From: Azotobacter bryophylli
Lineage (GTDB): Bacteria > Pseudomonadota > Gammaproteobacteria > Pseudomonadales > Pseudomonadaceae
DNA: 64,000 nucleotides
Assembly (NCBI RefSeq): GCF_042643485.1
Contig: NZ_JBHRSJ010000007.1
Location: 62,001 to 126,000, forward strand
Direction: 5' to 3'
The position numbers were made by a program, and so were the translations under genes. The notes beneath the pieces were generated by a model that saw only the letters and a program-made list of their open reading frames with translations, was not told the origin of the DNA and made no database searches. Positions within the stretch are counted from its first letter, which is position 1; each line of letters opens with the position of its first letter. Below, piece after piece: positions 45,044-54,872 of this stretch.

Positions 45044-45056
45044 GCCGGAGGTGAGG

Positions 45057-45512
45057 ATGAATGCGCTTTTCCTGTCACGCCTGACGCCGTCACTGTCCGT
45101 CGGGCTGCTGCGCCAGATGCGGCTGTTCGGCCCGTTGGGCATGGCTCTTCTGCTCAATGCCTGCGCCGTGCAGCATCCCCAGCCGCAACCTGAACGGGCG
45201 CCGGCGAAGACGGCCCCGGCCAAGGTATCGCCTCCCGTGCGGCGGCCGGCCATCCAGGCGCAGCCGATCAAGTCCCCGCAGCGGCAGGCCACGTCCAAGA
45301 CCCATCCTCGCTATGCGCCGCCCCCTGATGTGGCGGCGCACTGGGACAACCGCTTGGGCGTCTACGTGGTCGAAGGGCAGCCGCTCTATTACCGCGAGCG
45401 CCTGTACTACCGCTGGAGCGACGGCTGGTACGGCTCGGGCCGTCCGAGCGGCCCCTGGGAGCCTCTGGATGGCACGAGCGTGCCCCCGGGGTTGCGTAAC
45501 CTTCATCCCTGA
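45057..45512 (+). CDS. Putative lipoprotein
   Basis: A 151-residue protein of unknown function, with a lipobox-like LLNAC near residue 37 after a hydrophobic stretch. A Pro/Ala/Lys-rich linker follows, then a compact C-terminal part rich in Tyr and Trp (YYRERLYYRWSDGWYG). ATG 45057 has GGAGG five bases upstream; ATG 45117, directly before the hydrophobic stretch, would give a more standard short signal peptide. It is co-oriented with and close to ccmI, so it is likely in the same transcript, but nothing links it to heme handling. Confidence 0.7.
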   Translation: MNALFLSRLTPSLSVGLLRQMRLFGPLGMALLLNACAVQHPQPQPERAPAKTAPAKVSPPVRRPAIQAQPIKSPQRQATSKTHPRYAPPPDVAAHWDNRLGVYVVEGQPLYYRERLYYRWSDGWYGSGRPSGPWEPLDGTSVPPGLRNLHP

Positions 45513-45547
45513 GTCGCCAACCCCTGGATGGGCCGCACGGCGGACTC

Positions 45548-46402
45548 TCAGTCCTGCCGTTTTTCTTCGTCCTTGCCCGTTGGAGGCTGGTGGGGGAACA
45601 GGGCGTTGCCGCAGCGGCTGCAATAGGCGGCATCCGGTTCATGGAGGCTTTTCCGGCAGGTCGGGCAGGTCCGATGCAGGCGCCGTGGCTGCATGGCGGT
45701 CGCCAGTTCGGCGGTGAAGATGCCGGTCGGTACGGCGATGACCGAATAGCCGGCGATCATCACCAAGGTGGCGACTGCCTGGCCGAGCGGGGTCTTCGGC
45801 GCGATATCCCCGTAGCCGACCGTGGTCATGGTCACCACCGCCCAGTAGATGCTGGTCGGAATGCTGGTGAAGCCGTGCTGCGGCCCTTCGATCACGTAGA
45901 GCAGGGTGCCGAAGACGATCACCATGGTCGTGATGCTGAGCAGGAAGACGATGATCTTCTGACGACTGCCGCGCAGCGCGATCAGGAGGAAGTTGGCCTG
46001 GCTGAGATAGGGCATGAGTTTCAGCACCCGGAACACCCGCAGCATGCGAGTGACCCGGATCACCAGCAGATACTGGGCCGCGGGAAACAACAGGGCGAGG
46101 AAGGCCGGCAGTATGGCCAGCAGGTCGATTGCGCCGTAGAAACTGAAGACGTATTCCGTGGGCTTCGGATGAATGCAGATCCGCAGCAGGTACTCTGCGG
46201 CGAAGATCGCCGTGAAGCACCACTCCAGCAGGGCGAGGAGTTCACCATGGCGGATGTGGTAGAGCTGCACGCTGTCCAGCATCACCACCACCAGGCTGGC
46301 GAAGATGATCAACAGCAGCCAGGCGTCGAAACGCCTGCCAGCCGGTGTGCTGGCGAAGAAGACGACGATGTAGAGGCGCTCGCGCCAGCCCGGTTTGTCC
46401 AT
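45548..46402 (-). CDS. Voltage-gated-type potassium channel with C-terminal zinc-ribbon motif
   Basis: A 284-residue inner-membrane channel subunit. Six hydrophobic segments are visible. An arginine-bearing S4-like helix (RVTRMLRVFRVLKLM, about 116-130) precedes the pore helix and selectivity filter TMTTVGYGDIAP (about 192-203). After S6 the cytoplasmic tail has paired cysteines, CPTCRKS and CSRCGN, forming a likely zinc ribbon in place of the usual RCK domain. It would form tetramers for K+ flux. It is convergent with the lipoprotein gene and divergent from moaA. Confidence 0.92.
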   Translation of the reverse strand: MDKPGWRERLYIVVFFASTPAGRRFDAWLLLIIFASLVVVMLDSVQLYHIRHGELLALLEWCFTAIFAAEYLLRICIHPKPTEYVFSFYGAIDLLAILPAFLALLFPAAQYLLVIRVTRMLRVFRVLKLMPYLSQANFLLIALRGSRQKIIVFLLSITTMVIVFGTLLYVIEGPQHGFTSIPTSIYWAVVTMTTVGYGDIAPKTPLGQAVATLVMIAGYSVIAVPTGIFTAELATAMQPRRLHRTCPTCRKSLHEPDAAYCSRCGNALFPHQPPTGKDEEKRQD

Positions 46403-46526
46403 GATTGCGTTCTGCCTCGATCCGGCGCCTAGGAGCAGCCCAAGGCGGAGCCTGCCTGATGAATGGATGGTGGATATGGCGCAGATCCTGCTTGTACAGA
46501 TGTCCGATGTCCACCAACCGTCAAGC

Positions 46527-46562
46527 CGATCCTCGGGAAAGCCTATTCTTTCCCGAGGATCG
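46527..46562. promoter_or_regulatory. Perfect 15-base hairpin between the channel gene and moaA
   Basis: CGATCCTCGGGAAAG (46527-46541) and its exact complement (46548-46562) flank the 6-base loop CCTATT. No T run follows on either strand, so a simple terminator is unlikely. It lies 46 bases before moaA and could be a leader hairpin or an operator palindrome. Confidence 0.75.
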
Positions 46563-46608
46563 ATCGTAACTTCGCCCCAACGAAAGGCTATCAGGAGTCG
46601 TCAGCACC

Positions 46609-47604
46609 ATGTCCAGCACTGAACTGGTAGATCCTTTCGGTCGCCGCATCACCTACCTGCGGCTGTCGGTGACCGATCGATGCGATTTTCGCTGCACCTA
46701 CTGCATGAGCGAGCACATGGTCTTCGCCCCCCGGGAGCAGATCCTCAGTCTGGAGGAGTTGTACGCCGTCGCCGATGCCTTCATCGGTCTGGGGGGCAAG
46801 CGTATCCGCATCACCGGCGGCGAGCCGCTGGTGCGCAAGGGGCTGCTCGGCCTACTGGAGCGACTGGGCGAGCGCGGCGAGCTCGAAGACCTGGCCATGA
46901 CCACCAACGGCTCCCAGTTGCCGGTCATGGCCGAGCAGCTGCGTGCTGCCGGCGTCAAGCGCCTGAACATCAGTCTGGACTCGCTGCGGCGAGAGCGCTT
47001 CGCCGCCTTCACCCGCCGCGACCTGCTCGAGCAGGTCCTGGCCGGCATCGAGGCGGCCCGTGCGGCCGGCTTCGCCAGGGTCAAGCTGAACAGCGTGATC
47101 CAGAAAGGGCGCAACGACGACGAAGTGCTGGAGCTGGTCGAGTTCGCCGTCGAGCGAGGCCTGGATATCAGTTTCATCGAAGAGATGCCGCTCGGCAGCA
47201 TCTCCAGCCATCGCCGCGAGGAAACCCTCTGCTCCAGCGACGAGGTGCGCCAGCGCATCGAGGAGCGCTTCGCCTTGGTGCGCAGCAGCCACGTCACCGG
47301 CGGGCCTTCCCGATACTGGCAAGTGGTCGGCAGTCGGACCCAAGTGGGCTTCATCTCGCCACACAGCCACAATTTCTGCTCCAGCTGCAACCGCGTGCGG
47401 GTCACCGCCGAGGGTAAGCTGATTCTATGCCTGGGCCATGAGGGGGCGCTGGATCTGAAGACCCTGATGCGCCGCCACCCCGGCGATGGCGAGCGGCTCC
47501 GCGCGGAGCTGGCGGAGGCGCTGCGCCTGAAGCCCGAGCGGCATCGGTTCGAGGCCGACGCCCAGGTCCAGGTGGTCCGCTTCATGAGCGTCACGGGCGG
47601 TTGA
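46609..47604 (+). CDS. moaA: GTP 3',8-cyclase (molybdenum cofactor synthesis MoaA)
   Basis: A 331-residue radical-SAM enzyme catalysing the first step of molybdopterin synthesis from GTP. The N-terminal cluster motif is CDFRCTYC (Cys-x3-Cys-x2-Cys, about 24-31). The C-terminal cluster is FCSSCNRVRVTAEGKLILC (Cys-x2-Cys-x13-Cys). The protein ends in the conserved Gly-Gly tail (TGG). RITGGEPLVRKG and LNISLDSL are further hallmarks. The ribosome site is AGGAG, about ten bases upstream. It stands alone, 188 bases before smc. Confidence 0.97.
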   Translation: MSSTELVDPFGRRITYLRLSVTDRCDFRCTYCMSEHMVFAPREQILSLEELYAVADAFIGLGGKRIRITGGEPLVRKGLLGLLERLGERGELEDLAMTTNGSQLPVMAEQLRAAGVKRLNISLDSLRRERFAAFTRRDLLEQVLAGIEAARAAGFARVKLNSVIQKGRNDDEVLELVEFAVERGLDISFIEEMPLGSISSHRREETLCSSDEVRQRIEERFALVRSSHVTGGPSRYWQVVGSRTQVGFISPHSHNFCSSCNRVRVTAEGKLILCLGHEGALDLKTLMRRHPGDGERLRAELAEALRLKPERHRFEADAQVQVVRFMSVTGG

Positions 47605-47792
47605 CCGATTCGGGGCATGGAGCAGTCCCGGCAGGCAGCGTGCCAGCCCTCCCATTGGCCTGCCGAGCCCCTGTGCTAGACTGCGCCGTCCGCAGGATCG
47701 ACGACATTCAGGGCCAATCATGACGTTCCAGGCTCCCGCCAGCCTAATCGCCGCGCAGCTTCCCGGCCAGCCGATGCCGACCGAGCGTCGCC

Positions 47793-50700
47793 ATGCGTCT
47801 TAAGTGCATCAAGCTGGCCGGCTTCAAGTCCTTCGTCGATCCGACCACCGTCCACTTCCCCAGCAACATGGCCGCGGTGGTCGGGCCGAACGGTTGCGGC
47901 AAGTCCAACATCATCGATGCCGTGCGCTGGGTGATGGGCGAGAGCTCGGCGAAGAACCTACGCGGCGAGTCGATGACCGACGTCATCTTCAACGGTTCGA
48001 ACAGCCGCAAGCCGGTGACCCAGGCTGCCATCGAGCTGATCTTCGACAACTCCGACGGTAGTCTCACCGGCGAATACGGGCACTACGCAGAAATCTCCAT
48101 CCGCCGCCGGGTCACCCGCGACGGGCAGAACGCCTATTTCCTCAACGGGGTTAAGTGCCGGCGCCGCGATATCACCGATATCTTCCTCGGCACCGGCCTC
48201 GGGCCGCGCAGCTACTCGATCATCGAGCAGGGCATGATTTCCAAGCTGATCGAGGCGCGGCCCGAGGACCTGCGCAATTTCATCGAGGAGGCGGCGGGCA
48301 TCTCCAAGTACAAGGAGCGCCGCCGCGAGACGGAAAACCGCATTCGCCGCACCCAGGAGAACCTGGCCCGCCTCTCCGACCTGCGCGAGGAACTGGATCG
48401 CCAGCTGGAGCGCCTGCAGCGCCAGGCCCAGGCGGCGGAGAAGTATCAGGAATACAAGGCCGAGGAGCGCCAGCTCAAGGCCCAGCTCGCCGCTCTGCGC
48501 TGGCAGGCGCTGAATGCGCAGGTCGGTCAGCGCGAGCAGGTCATCGGCGATCAGGAAGTCGCTCTGGAGGCTCTGATCGCCGAGCAACGCAATGCCGACG
48601 CCAGCATCGAGCGCCTGCGCGACGGCCACCACGAGCTCTCCGAGCGCTTCCATCAGGTGCAGGGGCGCTTCTACTCCCAGGGCGCGGACATCGGCCGGGT
48701 CGAGCAGAGCATCCAGCATGGCCAGCAGCGTCTGCGCCAGTTGCAGGAAGACCTGCGCGAGGCGGAGAGGGCCCGCCAGGAGACCGAGTCCCACCTCGGC
48801 CACGACCGTACCCTCCTGGCCGGCCTGGACGAAGAGCTGACCATGCTCGAACCGGAGCAGGAAGTCAGCGTCGCGGCTGCGGAGGAAGCTGCCGTGCGGC
48901 TGGAGGAAGCGGAGGGCGCCATGCACGCCTGGCAGGAGCAGTGGGACCTCTTCAACCAGCACTCTGCCGAGCCCCGTCGTCGCGCCGAGGTCCGGCAGGC
49001 ACGCATCCAGCAGCTGGAGCAGAGCCTCGAGCGGCTGCGCGAGCGTCAGCGGCGTCTCGACGAGGAGCGCACGCAGTTGGCTGCCGACCCGGAAGACGCC
49101 GCCATCGCCGAGCTGGAGGAACAACTGGCGGTCGGCGAGCTGAACCTGGAGGAGCTGCAGGGCTCCGAGCTCGGTCTTTCCGAGCGCCTGGATCAGTTGC
49201 GCGGCGAGCTGCAACAGGCGACCCAGGCCCAACAGCAGGCCCAAGGCGAATTGCAGCGCCTGAGTGGTCGTATCGCTTCGCTGGAGGCCCTGCAGCAGGC
49301 CGCGCTGGATCCGGGCGCCAGCGTTGCCGACTGGCTGCGCGAACAGCGGCTGGAGCAGCGTCCGCGCCTGGCCGAAGGGCTGCGAGTCGAGCCGGGCTGG
49401 GAGCTGGCGGTGGAAACCGTGCTGGGCGCCGATCTGCAGGCGGTGCTGCTGGATGATTTCGCCGGGCTCGACTTGGCGGGGTTCTCCCAGGGCGAATTGA
49501 ATCTGCTGGTTTCGGCACCGGGCGCCGGGCGCAGTGCCGGCAGCCTGCTCGACAAGGTGGAAAGCGCCGCCGATCTGGCTCCCTGGCTGGGCCGGGTGCT
49601 GCCGGTCGACAGCCTGGACGATGCTTTGGCCCGGCGCGGCGCCCTGCACGAGGGGGAGAGTCTGGTCAGCCGCGACGGCTATTGGGTCGGCCGCCACTTC
49701 CTGCGCGTGCGTCGGGCCAGCGAGGCCGAGTCCGGGTTGCTCGCCCGCGGGTTGGAGCTGGAGCATCTGCAAGCCGAGCGGGCTGCAGGCGAGGCCACGG
49801 TGGAAGGGCACGAGGAGCGCCTGTTGCAGCTGCGCGAGGAGCAGCAGCGCCAGGAGCAGGCCCGGGAAGAGCTGCGCCGACGCCTGCAGGAACACGCTCG
49901 TCAGCAGGGCGAGCTGAAGGCCCAGCTGTCGGCACGTCAGGCCAGAGGCGAACAGTTGACCCTGCGCCGGCGCCGCCTCGATGAGGAGCTGGCCGAACTC
50001 GATGAGCAGCGTGCGCTGGAAACCGAGCAGCTGGGCGAGTCGCGTCTCGAACTGCAGGAGGCGCTGGATGCCATGGCCACCGACAGCGAGCGCCGCGAGC
50101 AACTGCTGGCCGGGCGCGAGTCCCTGCGCGAGCGTCTGGAGCTCATGCGTCAGGAGGCCCGGATGCATAAAGACCGGGCCCACCAATTGGCGGTCCGCAT
50201 CGGCTCCCTCAGGGCTCAGCATGAGTCCACCCGCCAGTCCCTCGAACGTCTGGAGCGGCAGTTCGAGCGCAGCGTGGAGCGACGGGAGCAGCTCAGTCTC
50301 AATCTGGAAGAGGGCGCCGCACCGCTGGAAGAGTTGCGCATGAAGCTCGAGGAATTGCTCGAGCGGCGTCTGGGCGTCGAGGAGGAGCTCAGACAGGCCG
50401 GCCTGGCCTTGGAGGAGGCCGACCGCGAACTGCGCGAGGCGGAGCGGCGCCGCAGCCAGGCCGAACAGCAGGCGCAGCTGCTGCGCACCCAGCTGGAACA
50501 GCAGCGCCTGGACTGGCAGGCACTCAGCGTACGACGCAAGGCCCTGCAGGATCAGCTGCAGGAGGACGGTTACGAGTTGCACGGTGTGCTCGCCAGCTTG
50601 CCGGCCGAGGCCGGCGAGGCCGAGTGGGACGCTGAGCTCGAGCGTCTTGCCGGACGCATCCAGCGACTCGGTGCGATCAACCTGGCGGCCATCGACGAAT

Positions 50701-51281
50701 ACCGCCAGCAGTCCGAACGCAAGCGCTATCTGGATGCGCAGAACGACGACCTGGTGGAGGCCCTGGATACGTTGGAGAACGTCATCCGCAAGATCGACCG
50801 GGAAACCCGCAATCGCTTCAAGGAAACCTTCGACCAGATCAACGACGGCTTGCAGGCCCTATTCCCGAAAGTTTTCGGCGGCGGCCATGCCTATTTGGAA
50901 CTAACCGGCGAAGATCTACTCGATACCGGGGTGGCCATCATGGCGCGACCGCCGGGCAAGAAGAACAGCACCATCCATCTGCTCTCCGGCGGCGAGAAGG
51001 CGCTGACCGCACTGGCGCTGGTATTCGCCATCTTCCAGCTCAACCCGGCGCCGTTCTGCATGCTGGACGAGGTCGATGCGCCGCTGGACGACGCCAACGT
51101 GGGGCGCTATGCGCGGCTGGTGAAGGAAATGTCGGAAAAGGTGCAGTTCATTTACATCACCCACAACAAGATCGCCATGGAGATGGCCGACCAGTTGATG
51201 GGGGTGACGATGCACGAGCCGGGCTGTTCCCGTCTGGTGGCAGTGGACGTGGAAGAGGCGGTAGCTCTGGCCGAAGCCTGA
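47793..51281 (+). CDS. smc: Chromosome partition protein SMC
   Basis: A 1162-residue condensin ATPase that organises and segregates the chromosome. Walker A GPNGCGKSN is near residue 32. Long antiparallel coiled coils (about 165-500 and 670-930) flank a hinge domain (about 515-645; GLRVEPGWELAVETVLG). The signature LLSGGEKAL is near 1062 and Walker B CMLDEVDAPLDD near 1089. Length and layout match Pseudomonas SMC (MksB/MukB differ). It is followed by zipA and ligA in the usual order. The large minus-strand frames opposite it are composition artefacts. Confidence 0.97.
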   Translation: MRLKCIKLAGFKSFVDPTTVHFPSNMAAVVGPNGCGKSNIIDAVRWVMGESSAKNLRGESMTDVIFNGSNSRKPVTQAAIELIFDNSDGSLTGEYGHYAEISIRRRVTRDGQNAYFLNGVKCRRRDITDIFLGTGLGPRSYSIIEQGMISKLIEARPEDLRNFIEEAAGISKYKERRRETENRIRRTQENLARLSDLREELDRQLERLQRQAQAAEKYQEYKAEERQLKAQLAALRWQALNAQVGQREQVIGDQEVALEALIAEQRNADASIERLRDGHHELSERFHQVQGRFYSQGADIGRVEQSIQHGQQRLRQLQEDLREAERARQETESHLGHDRTLLAGLDEELTMLEPEQEVSVAAAEEAAVRLEEAEGAMHAWQEQWDLFNQHSAEPRRRAEVRQARIQQLEQSLERLRERQRRLDEERTQLAADPEDAAIAELEEQLAVGELNLEELQGSELGLSERLDQLRGELQQATQAQQQAQGELQRLSGRIASLEALQQAALDPGASVADWLREQRLEQRPRLAEGLRVEPGWELAVETVLGADLQAVLLDDFAGLDLAGFSQGELNLLVSAPGAGRSAGSLLDKVESAADLAPWLGRVLPVDSLDDALARRGALHEGESLVSRDGYWVGRHFLRVRRASEAESGLLARGLELEHLQAERAAGEATVEGHEERLLQLREEQQRQEQAREELRRRLQEHARQQGELKAQLSARQARGEQLTLRRRRLDEELAELDEQRALETEQLGESRLELQEALDAMATDSERREQLLAGRESLRERLELMRQEARMHKDRAHQLAVRIGSLRAQHESTRQSLERLERQFERSVERREQLSLNLEEGAAPLEELRMKLEELLERRLGVEEELRQAGLALEEADRELREAERRRSQAEQQAQLLRTQLEQQRLDWQALSVRRKALQDQLQEDGYELHGVLASLPAEAGEAEWDAELERLAGRIQRLGAINLAAIDEYRQQSERKRYLDAQNDDLVEALDTLENVIRKIDRETRNRFKETFDQINDGLQALFPKVFGGGHAYLELTGEDLLDTGVAIMARPPGKKNSTIHLLSGGEKALTALALVFAIFQLNPAPFCMLDEVDAPLDDANVGRYARLVKEMSEKVQFIYITHNKIAMEMADQLMGVTMHEPGCSRLVAVDVEEAVALAEA

Positions 51282-51529
51282 CCGGGCCGGTGCTGTGTCC
51301 GGGTCGCGCCTGTACGGGGCGGTGAAGGCGGTACAACCACACCAGGGTTACAAATATGGGGTTTCTGGCCCATGTAATGCCCTATTCGGCAGTTCAAACT
51401 GGCCTATCGTCGTGCTAGCTTAGTGCACAATTTTTCTATAGATGCGGAAACACCTGTAAAAACATACAGTTGCCGCTTTTTGAGGCTGGGAAGCCCTTTT
51501 TTCAATCTGTTTCAGGGGTTATGGATTTC

Positions 51530-52351
51530 ATGGAAATCGGTCTGCGTGAGTGGCTGATCGTCATCGGTATCATCGTCATCGGCGGCATCCTTTTCGATGG
51601 ATGGCGGCGTATGCGTGGCAGCAAGGGCAAGCTCAAGTTCAAGCTCGATCACAGTTACGCCAGCGTGCCGGATGCCGACGAAAACAACGAACTGCTCGGG
51701 CCCGCCCGAGTCGCCCCTCGTGAACCGGAAACGACGCTGGACGAAGAGGATCTGCCTTCCCTCAGTGCCCGCGAGCTGAATAGCCGTCGCCGCGCCGAGC
51801 AGATGGAGGACGACCTGGACCTGAATCTCGACGAGACGCCTGCTGCGCCGAAGAAGCGCAAGGCCGAGACCAAGGGGAGCAAGTCTGAGGAGAAAAACAT
51901 CAGCCGGGATCTGCCGCCCGTCGAGGAAGTACTCATCATCAACGTGGTCGCCCGCGAGGCCGACGGCTTCAAGGGGCCGGCGTTGCTGCAGAGCATCCTC
52001 GAGAGCGGGCTGCGCTTCGGCGAAATGGATATCTTCCACCGGCACGAGAGCATGGCCGGCAACGGCGAAGTCCTGTTCTCCATGGCCAATGCCGTCAAGC
52101 CCGGTACCTTCGATCTGGATGACATCGACCATTTCAGTACCCGTGCCGTGAGCTTCTTCCTCAGCCTGCCCGGGCCGCGCCATCCGAAGCAGGCCTTCGA
52201 CATCATGGTGGCGGCGGCACGCAAGCTGGCCCAGGAGCTCAACGGCGAGCTGAAGGACGATCAGCGCAGCGTGATGACCGCGCAGACCATCGAGCATTAT
52301 CGCCAGCGTATCGTGGAGTTCGAGCGCCGACAGCTGACGCACAAGCGCTGA
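51530..52351 (+). CDS. zipA: Cell division protein ZipA
   Basis: A 273-residue inner-membrane protein that binds the C-terminal tail of FtsZ and anchors the Z ring. It begins with a membrane helix (GLREWLIVIGIIVIGGILF, about 3-21) and a basic stretch. A charged, flexible linker (about 40-130) follows, then the FtsZ-binding ZipA domain (about 135-270; INVVAREADGFKGPALLQ, FSMANAVKPGTF). ATG 51530 fits the family start MEIGLREW and is 11 bases from an AGGGG site; ATG 51521 is too close to it. Confidence 0.95.
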   Translation: MEIGLREWLIVIGIIVIGGILFDGWRRMRGSKGKLKFKLDHSYASVPDADENNELLGPARVAPREPETTLDEEDLPSLSARELNSRRRAEQMEDDLDLNLDETPAAPKKRKAETKGSKSEEKNISRDLPPVEEVLIINVVAREADGFKGPALLQSILESGLRFGEMDIFHRHESMAGNGEVLFSMANAVKPGTFDLDDIDHFSTRAVSFFLSLPGPRHPKQAFDIMVAAARKLAQELNGELKDDQRSVMTAQTIEHYRQRIVEFERRQLTHKR

Positions 52352-52476
52352 GCTGCCGCCAGGATCGGGGATGGCCGTTGCATGTGGGGGCGCAATAGCC
52401 ATCTCCCTCGACCCCGGGCACTGCCAAGGCCGTTTCCCGCCCATTTTTCTCCCAACCTCTTTTGATCACGTCTACG

Positions 52477-52498
52477 AGCAGCCCTGGCTGCTTTTTTC
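52477..52498 (+). terminator. Terminator or attenuator between zipA and ligA
   Basis: Stem AGCAGC / GCTGCT with CCTG loop, followed by TTTTT, 22 bases before the ligA start. It may end the smc-zipA transcript or attenuate ligA. Confidence 0.75.
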
Positions 52499-52519
52499 GT
52501 TTTTCGGAACCCCATCGCC

Positions 52520-54865
52520 ATGACCGACGCCCAGACCGCCGTCGAACGCATCGCCCAGCTGCGCAGCGAGATCGACGAACACAATTACCGCTACTACGTG
52601 CTCGATGAGCCCAGCGTGCCGGACGCCGAATACGACCGCCTGTTCCGCGAGCTCAAGGCGCTCGAGGCTGAGCATCCGGAGCTGGTCACTCCCGAGTCGC
52701 CGACCCAGCGCGTCGGTGGCGAGGCGCTGACCGCCTTCGGCCAAGTGCGCCATGAAGTGCCCATGCTGAGCCTTGGCAATGCCTTCGAGGAGCAGGATCT
52801 GACGGACTTCGACCGGCGGGTGCGCGACGGACTGGGGCTGGATGGCGGAGTCGTCGAGTACAGCTGCGAGCCCAAGTTGGATGGCCTCGCCGTCAGCCTG
52901 CTGTACGAGAACGGTCAGCTGGTGCGCGGTGCTACCCGCGGCGACGGTACGACCGGCGAGAACATCACTGCCAACGTGCGCACCGTGCGCAACATCCCGT
53001 TGCGTCTGCATGGTCATGGCTGGCCGGCGCTACTGGAGGTGCGCGGCGAGATCTATATGCCCAAGGCAGGCTTCGAGGCGCTCAACGCCAAGGCGCTGGA
53101 GCAGGGCGGCAAGACCTTCGCCAATCCGCGCAACGCCGCTGCCGGGAGTCTGCGCCAGCTGGATCCGAGGATCACCGCCAGTCGCCCGCTGGAGCTCTGT
53201 GCCTACGGTATAGGTAAGACCGATGGCGTGCTGCCGGATACCCATATTGGCATTCTGGAGGCGTTCAAAGGTTGGGGCCTGCCGATCAGTCGCGAGCTGA
53301 AGCCGGCTCGCGGCGTGGAAGAGTGCCGGGCCTACTACCAGGATATAGGCGAGCGGCGCGATTCGCTGCCCTACGAAATCGACGGCGTGGTGTTCAAGGT
53401 CAACTTGGTCGCGCGGCAGCGCGAACTGGGCTTCCGGGCCCGTGAGCCGCGTTGGGCCATCGCCCACAAGTTCCCGGCGCGGGAGGAAGTCACCGAATTG
53501 CTCGACGTGGAGTTTCAGGTCGGTCGGACCGGCGCCATCACGCCGGTGGCCCGCCTCAAGCCGGTGCAGGTGGCGGGCGTCACGGTATCCAATGCGACCC
53601 TGCACAACATGGACGAGGTGGCTCGTCTTGGTGTGATGATCGGCGACAGCATCATCGTCCGCCGCGCCGGCGACGTGATTCCCCAGATCCTCGGGGTAAT
53701 CGCCGAGCGTCGGCCGGCCGATGCCCGCCCGGTACAGGTGCCGGAGCACTGCCCGGTATGCGGCTCGGCCGTGGAGCGCACCCAGCTGATCAAGCGCGGC
53801 AAGGGGCGCGAGGCCATCAGCCAGGGTGCCGTCTATCGCTGCATCGGCCGTCTCGCCTGCCAGGCGCAGCTGAAGCAGGCCGTCATCCACTTCGCCTCGC
53901 GCCGGGCCATGGACATCGACGGCCTCGGCGACAGGATCGTCGAGCAACTGATCGACCGGGGGCTGGTCAGATCGCCGGCCGACCTGTACTGCCTGACCTT
54001 CGAGCAGATTATCGAACTCGACGGCTTCGCCGAAGTTTCCACCCGTAACCTGCTGGCTGCCATCGCAAACAGCTGCAAGCCGACCCTGGCGCGCTTCATC
54101 TATGCCCTGGGCATTCCCGATGTGGGCGAGGAGACCGCCAAGCTGCTGGCGCGTGCCCTCGGCTCTCTGGCACGGATCGAACGGGCCCTGCCGGAGGTTC
54201 TCACCTGGCTACCGGACGTTGGCTTGGAGGTCGCCCACGAAATCCACCACTTCTTCGAGGACGAGCACAACCGCACGGTCATCGAGCTGCTGCTCCGGCG
54301 TGGCGTCACCCTGCAGGATGAGGGCGAGCTGCATCCCGAATTCGCCGCGGTCGCGAGCCTGCCTGAGCTGCTGGACAAGTTGAACATCCCGCACATCGCC
54401 TCCACTGGCGCCGAGCGCCTGGCCGCGAGATTCGGCTCGCTGGGGGCCATCATCTGTGCCGACTGGCTCGATCTGCGCCAGGTGGAGCGACTGAGCGAAA
54501 GGGCCGCCCGTTCCCTGCGGGATTTCTTCGACCAGCCGGAAAACGCCGCCCGTGCCCTGGCCATCGAGGCCCAGCTGAGCGATTTCGGTATGCATTGGCA
54601 AAGTGCGAGGAGGGCCGTCGCCGGTCTGCCGCTGGCCGGCCAGACCTGGGTTCTCACCGGAACCCTGGAGTCCATGAGTCGGGACCAGGGCAAGGAGAGA
54701 CTGGAGCGTCTCGGTGCCAAGGTGGCCAGCTCGGTATCGGCCAAGACCAGCTGTGTCGTCGCTGGTCCTGGCGCCGGTTCGAAGCTGGCCAAGGCCGGTG
54801 AGCTAGGCGTGAAGGTGATCGACGAGGCGGCTTTCCTGCTGCTCCTGCAGCAATTGGAGGGCTGA
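52520..54865 (+). CDS. ligA: NAD-dependent DNA ligase
   Basis: A 781-residue essential ligase joining Okazaki fragments. The adenylated lysine is K119 in CEPKLDGLAVS. NAD-binding Ia domain (EIDEHNYRYYVLDEP), OB fold, zinc finger (CPVCGSAVER and the later CIGRLACQ), helix-hairpin-helix repeats (FAEVSTRNLLAAI, LGIPDVGEETAKLLA) and a C-terminal BRCT domain (from about 705, GQTWVLTGTLESM) are present in order. The length matches the long Pseudomonas form (about 790). It follows zipA after a terminator-like hairpin. Confidence 0.97.
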   Translation: MTDAQTAVERIAQLRSEIDEHNYRYYVLDEPSVPDAEYDRLFRELKALEAEHPELVTPESPTQRVGGEALTAFGQVRHEVPMLSLGNAFEEQDLTDFDRRVRDGLGLDGGVVEYSCEPKLDGLAVSLLYENGQLVRGATRGDGTTGENITANVRTVRNIPLRLHGHGWPALLEVRGEIYMPKAGFEALNAKALEQGGKTFANPRNAAAGSLRQLDPRITASRPLELCAYGIGKTDGVLPDTHIGILEAFKGWGLPISRELKPARGVEECRAYYQDIGERRDSLPYEIDGVVFKVNLVARQRELGFRAREPRWAIAHKFPAREEVTELLDVEFQVGRTGAITPVARLKPVQVAGVTVSNATLHNMDEVARLGVMIGDSIIVRRAGDVIPQILGVIAERRPADARPVQVPEHCPVCGSAVERTQLIKRGKGREAISQGAVYRCIGRLACQAQLKQAVIHFASRRAMDIDGLGDRIVEQLIDRGLVRSPADLYCLTFEQIIELDGFAEVSTRNLLAAIANSCKPTLARFIYALGIPDVGEETAKLLARALGSLARIERALPEVLTWLPDVGLEVAHEIHHFFEDEHNRTVIELLLRRGVTLQDEGELHPEFAAVASLPELLDKLNIPHIASTGAERLAARFGSLGAIICADWLDLRQVERLSERAARSLRDFFDQPENAARALAIEAQLSDFGMHWQSARRAVAGLPLAGQTWVLTGTLESMSRDQGKERLERLGAKVASSVSAKTSCVVAGPGAGSKLAKAGELGVKVIDEAAFLLLLQQLEG

Positions 54866-54872
54866 GCAGCTC

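Noticed and set aside
47958..50582. An 874-residue minus-strand frame opposite smc
   Set aside because: Leu/Gln-rich mirror of the smc coiled-coil codons; no motifs or ribosome site.
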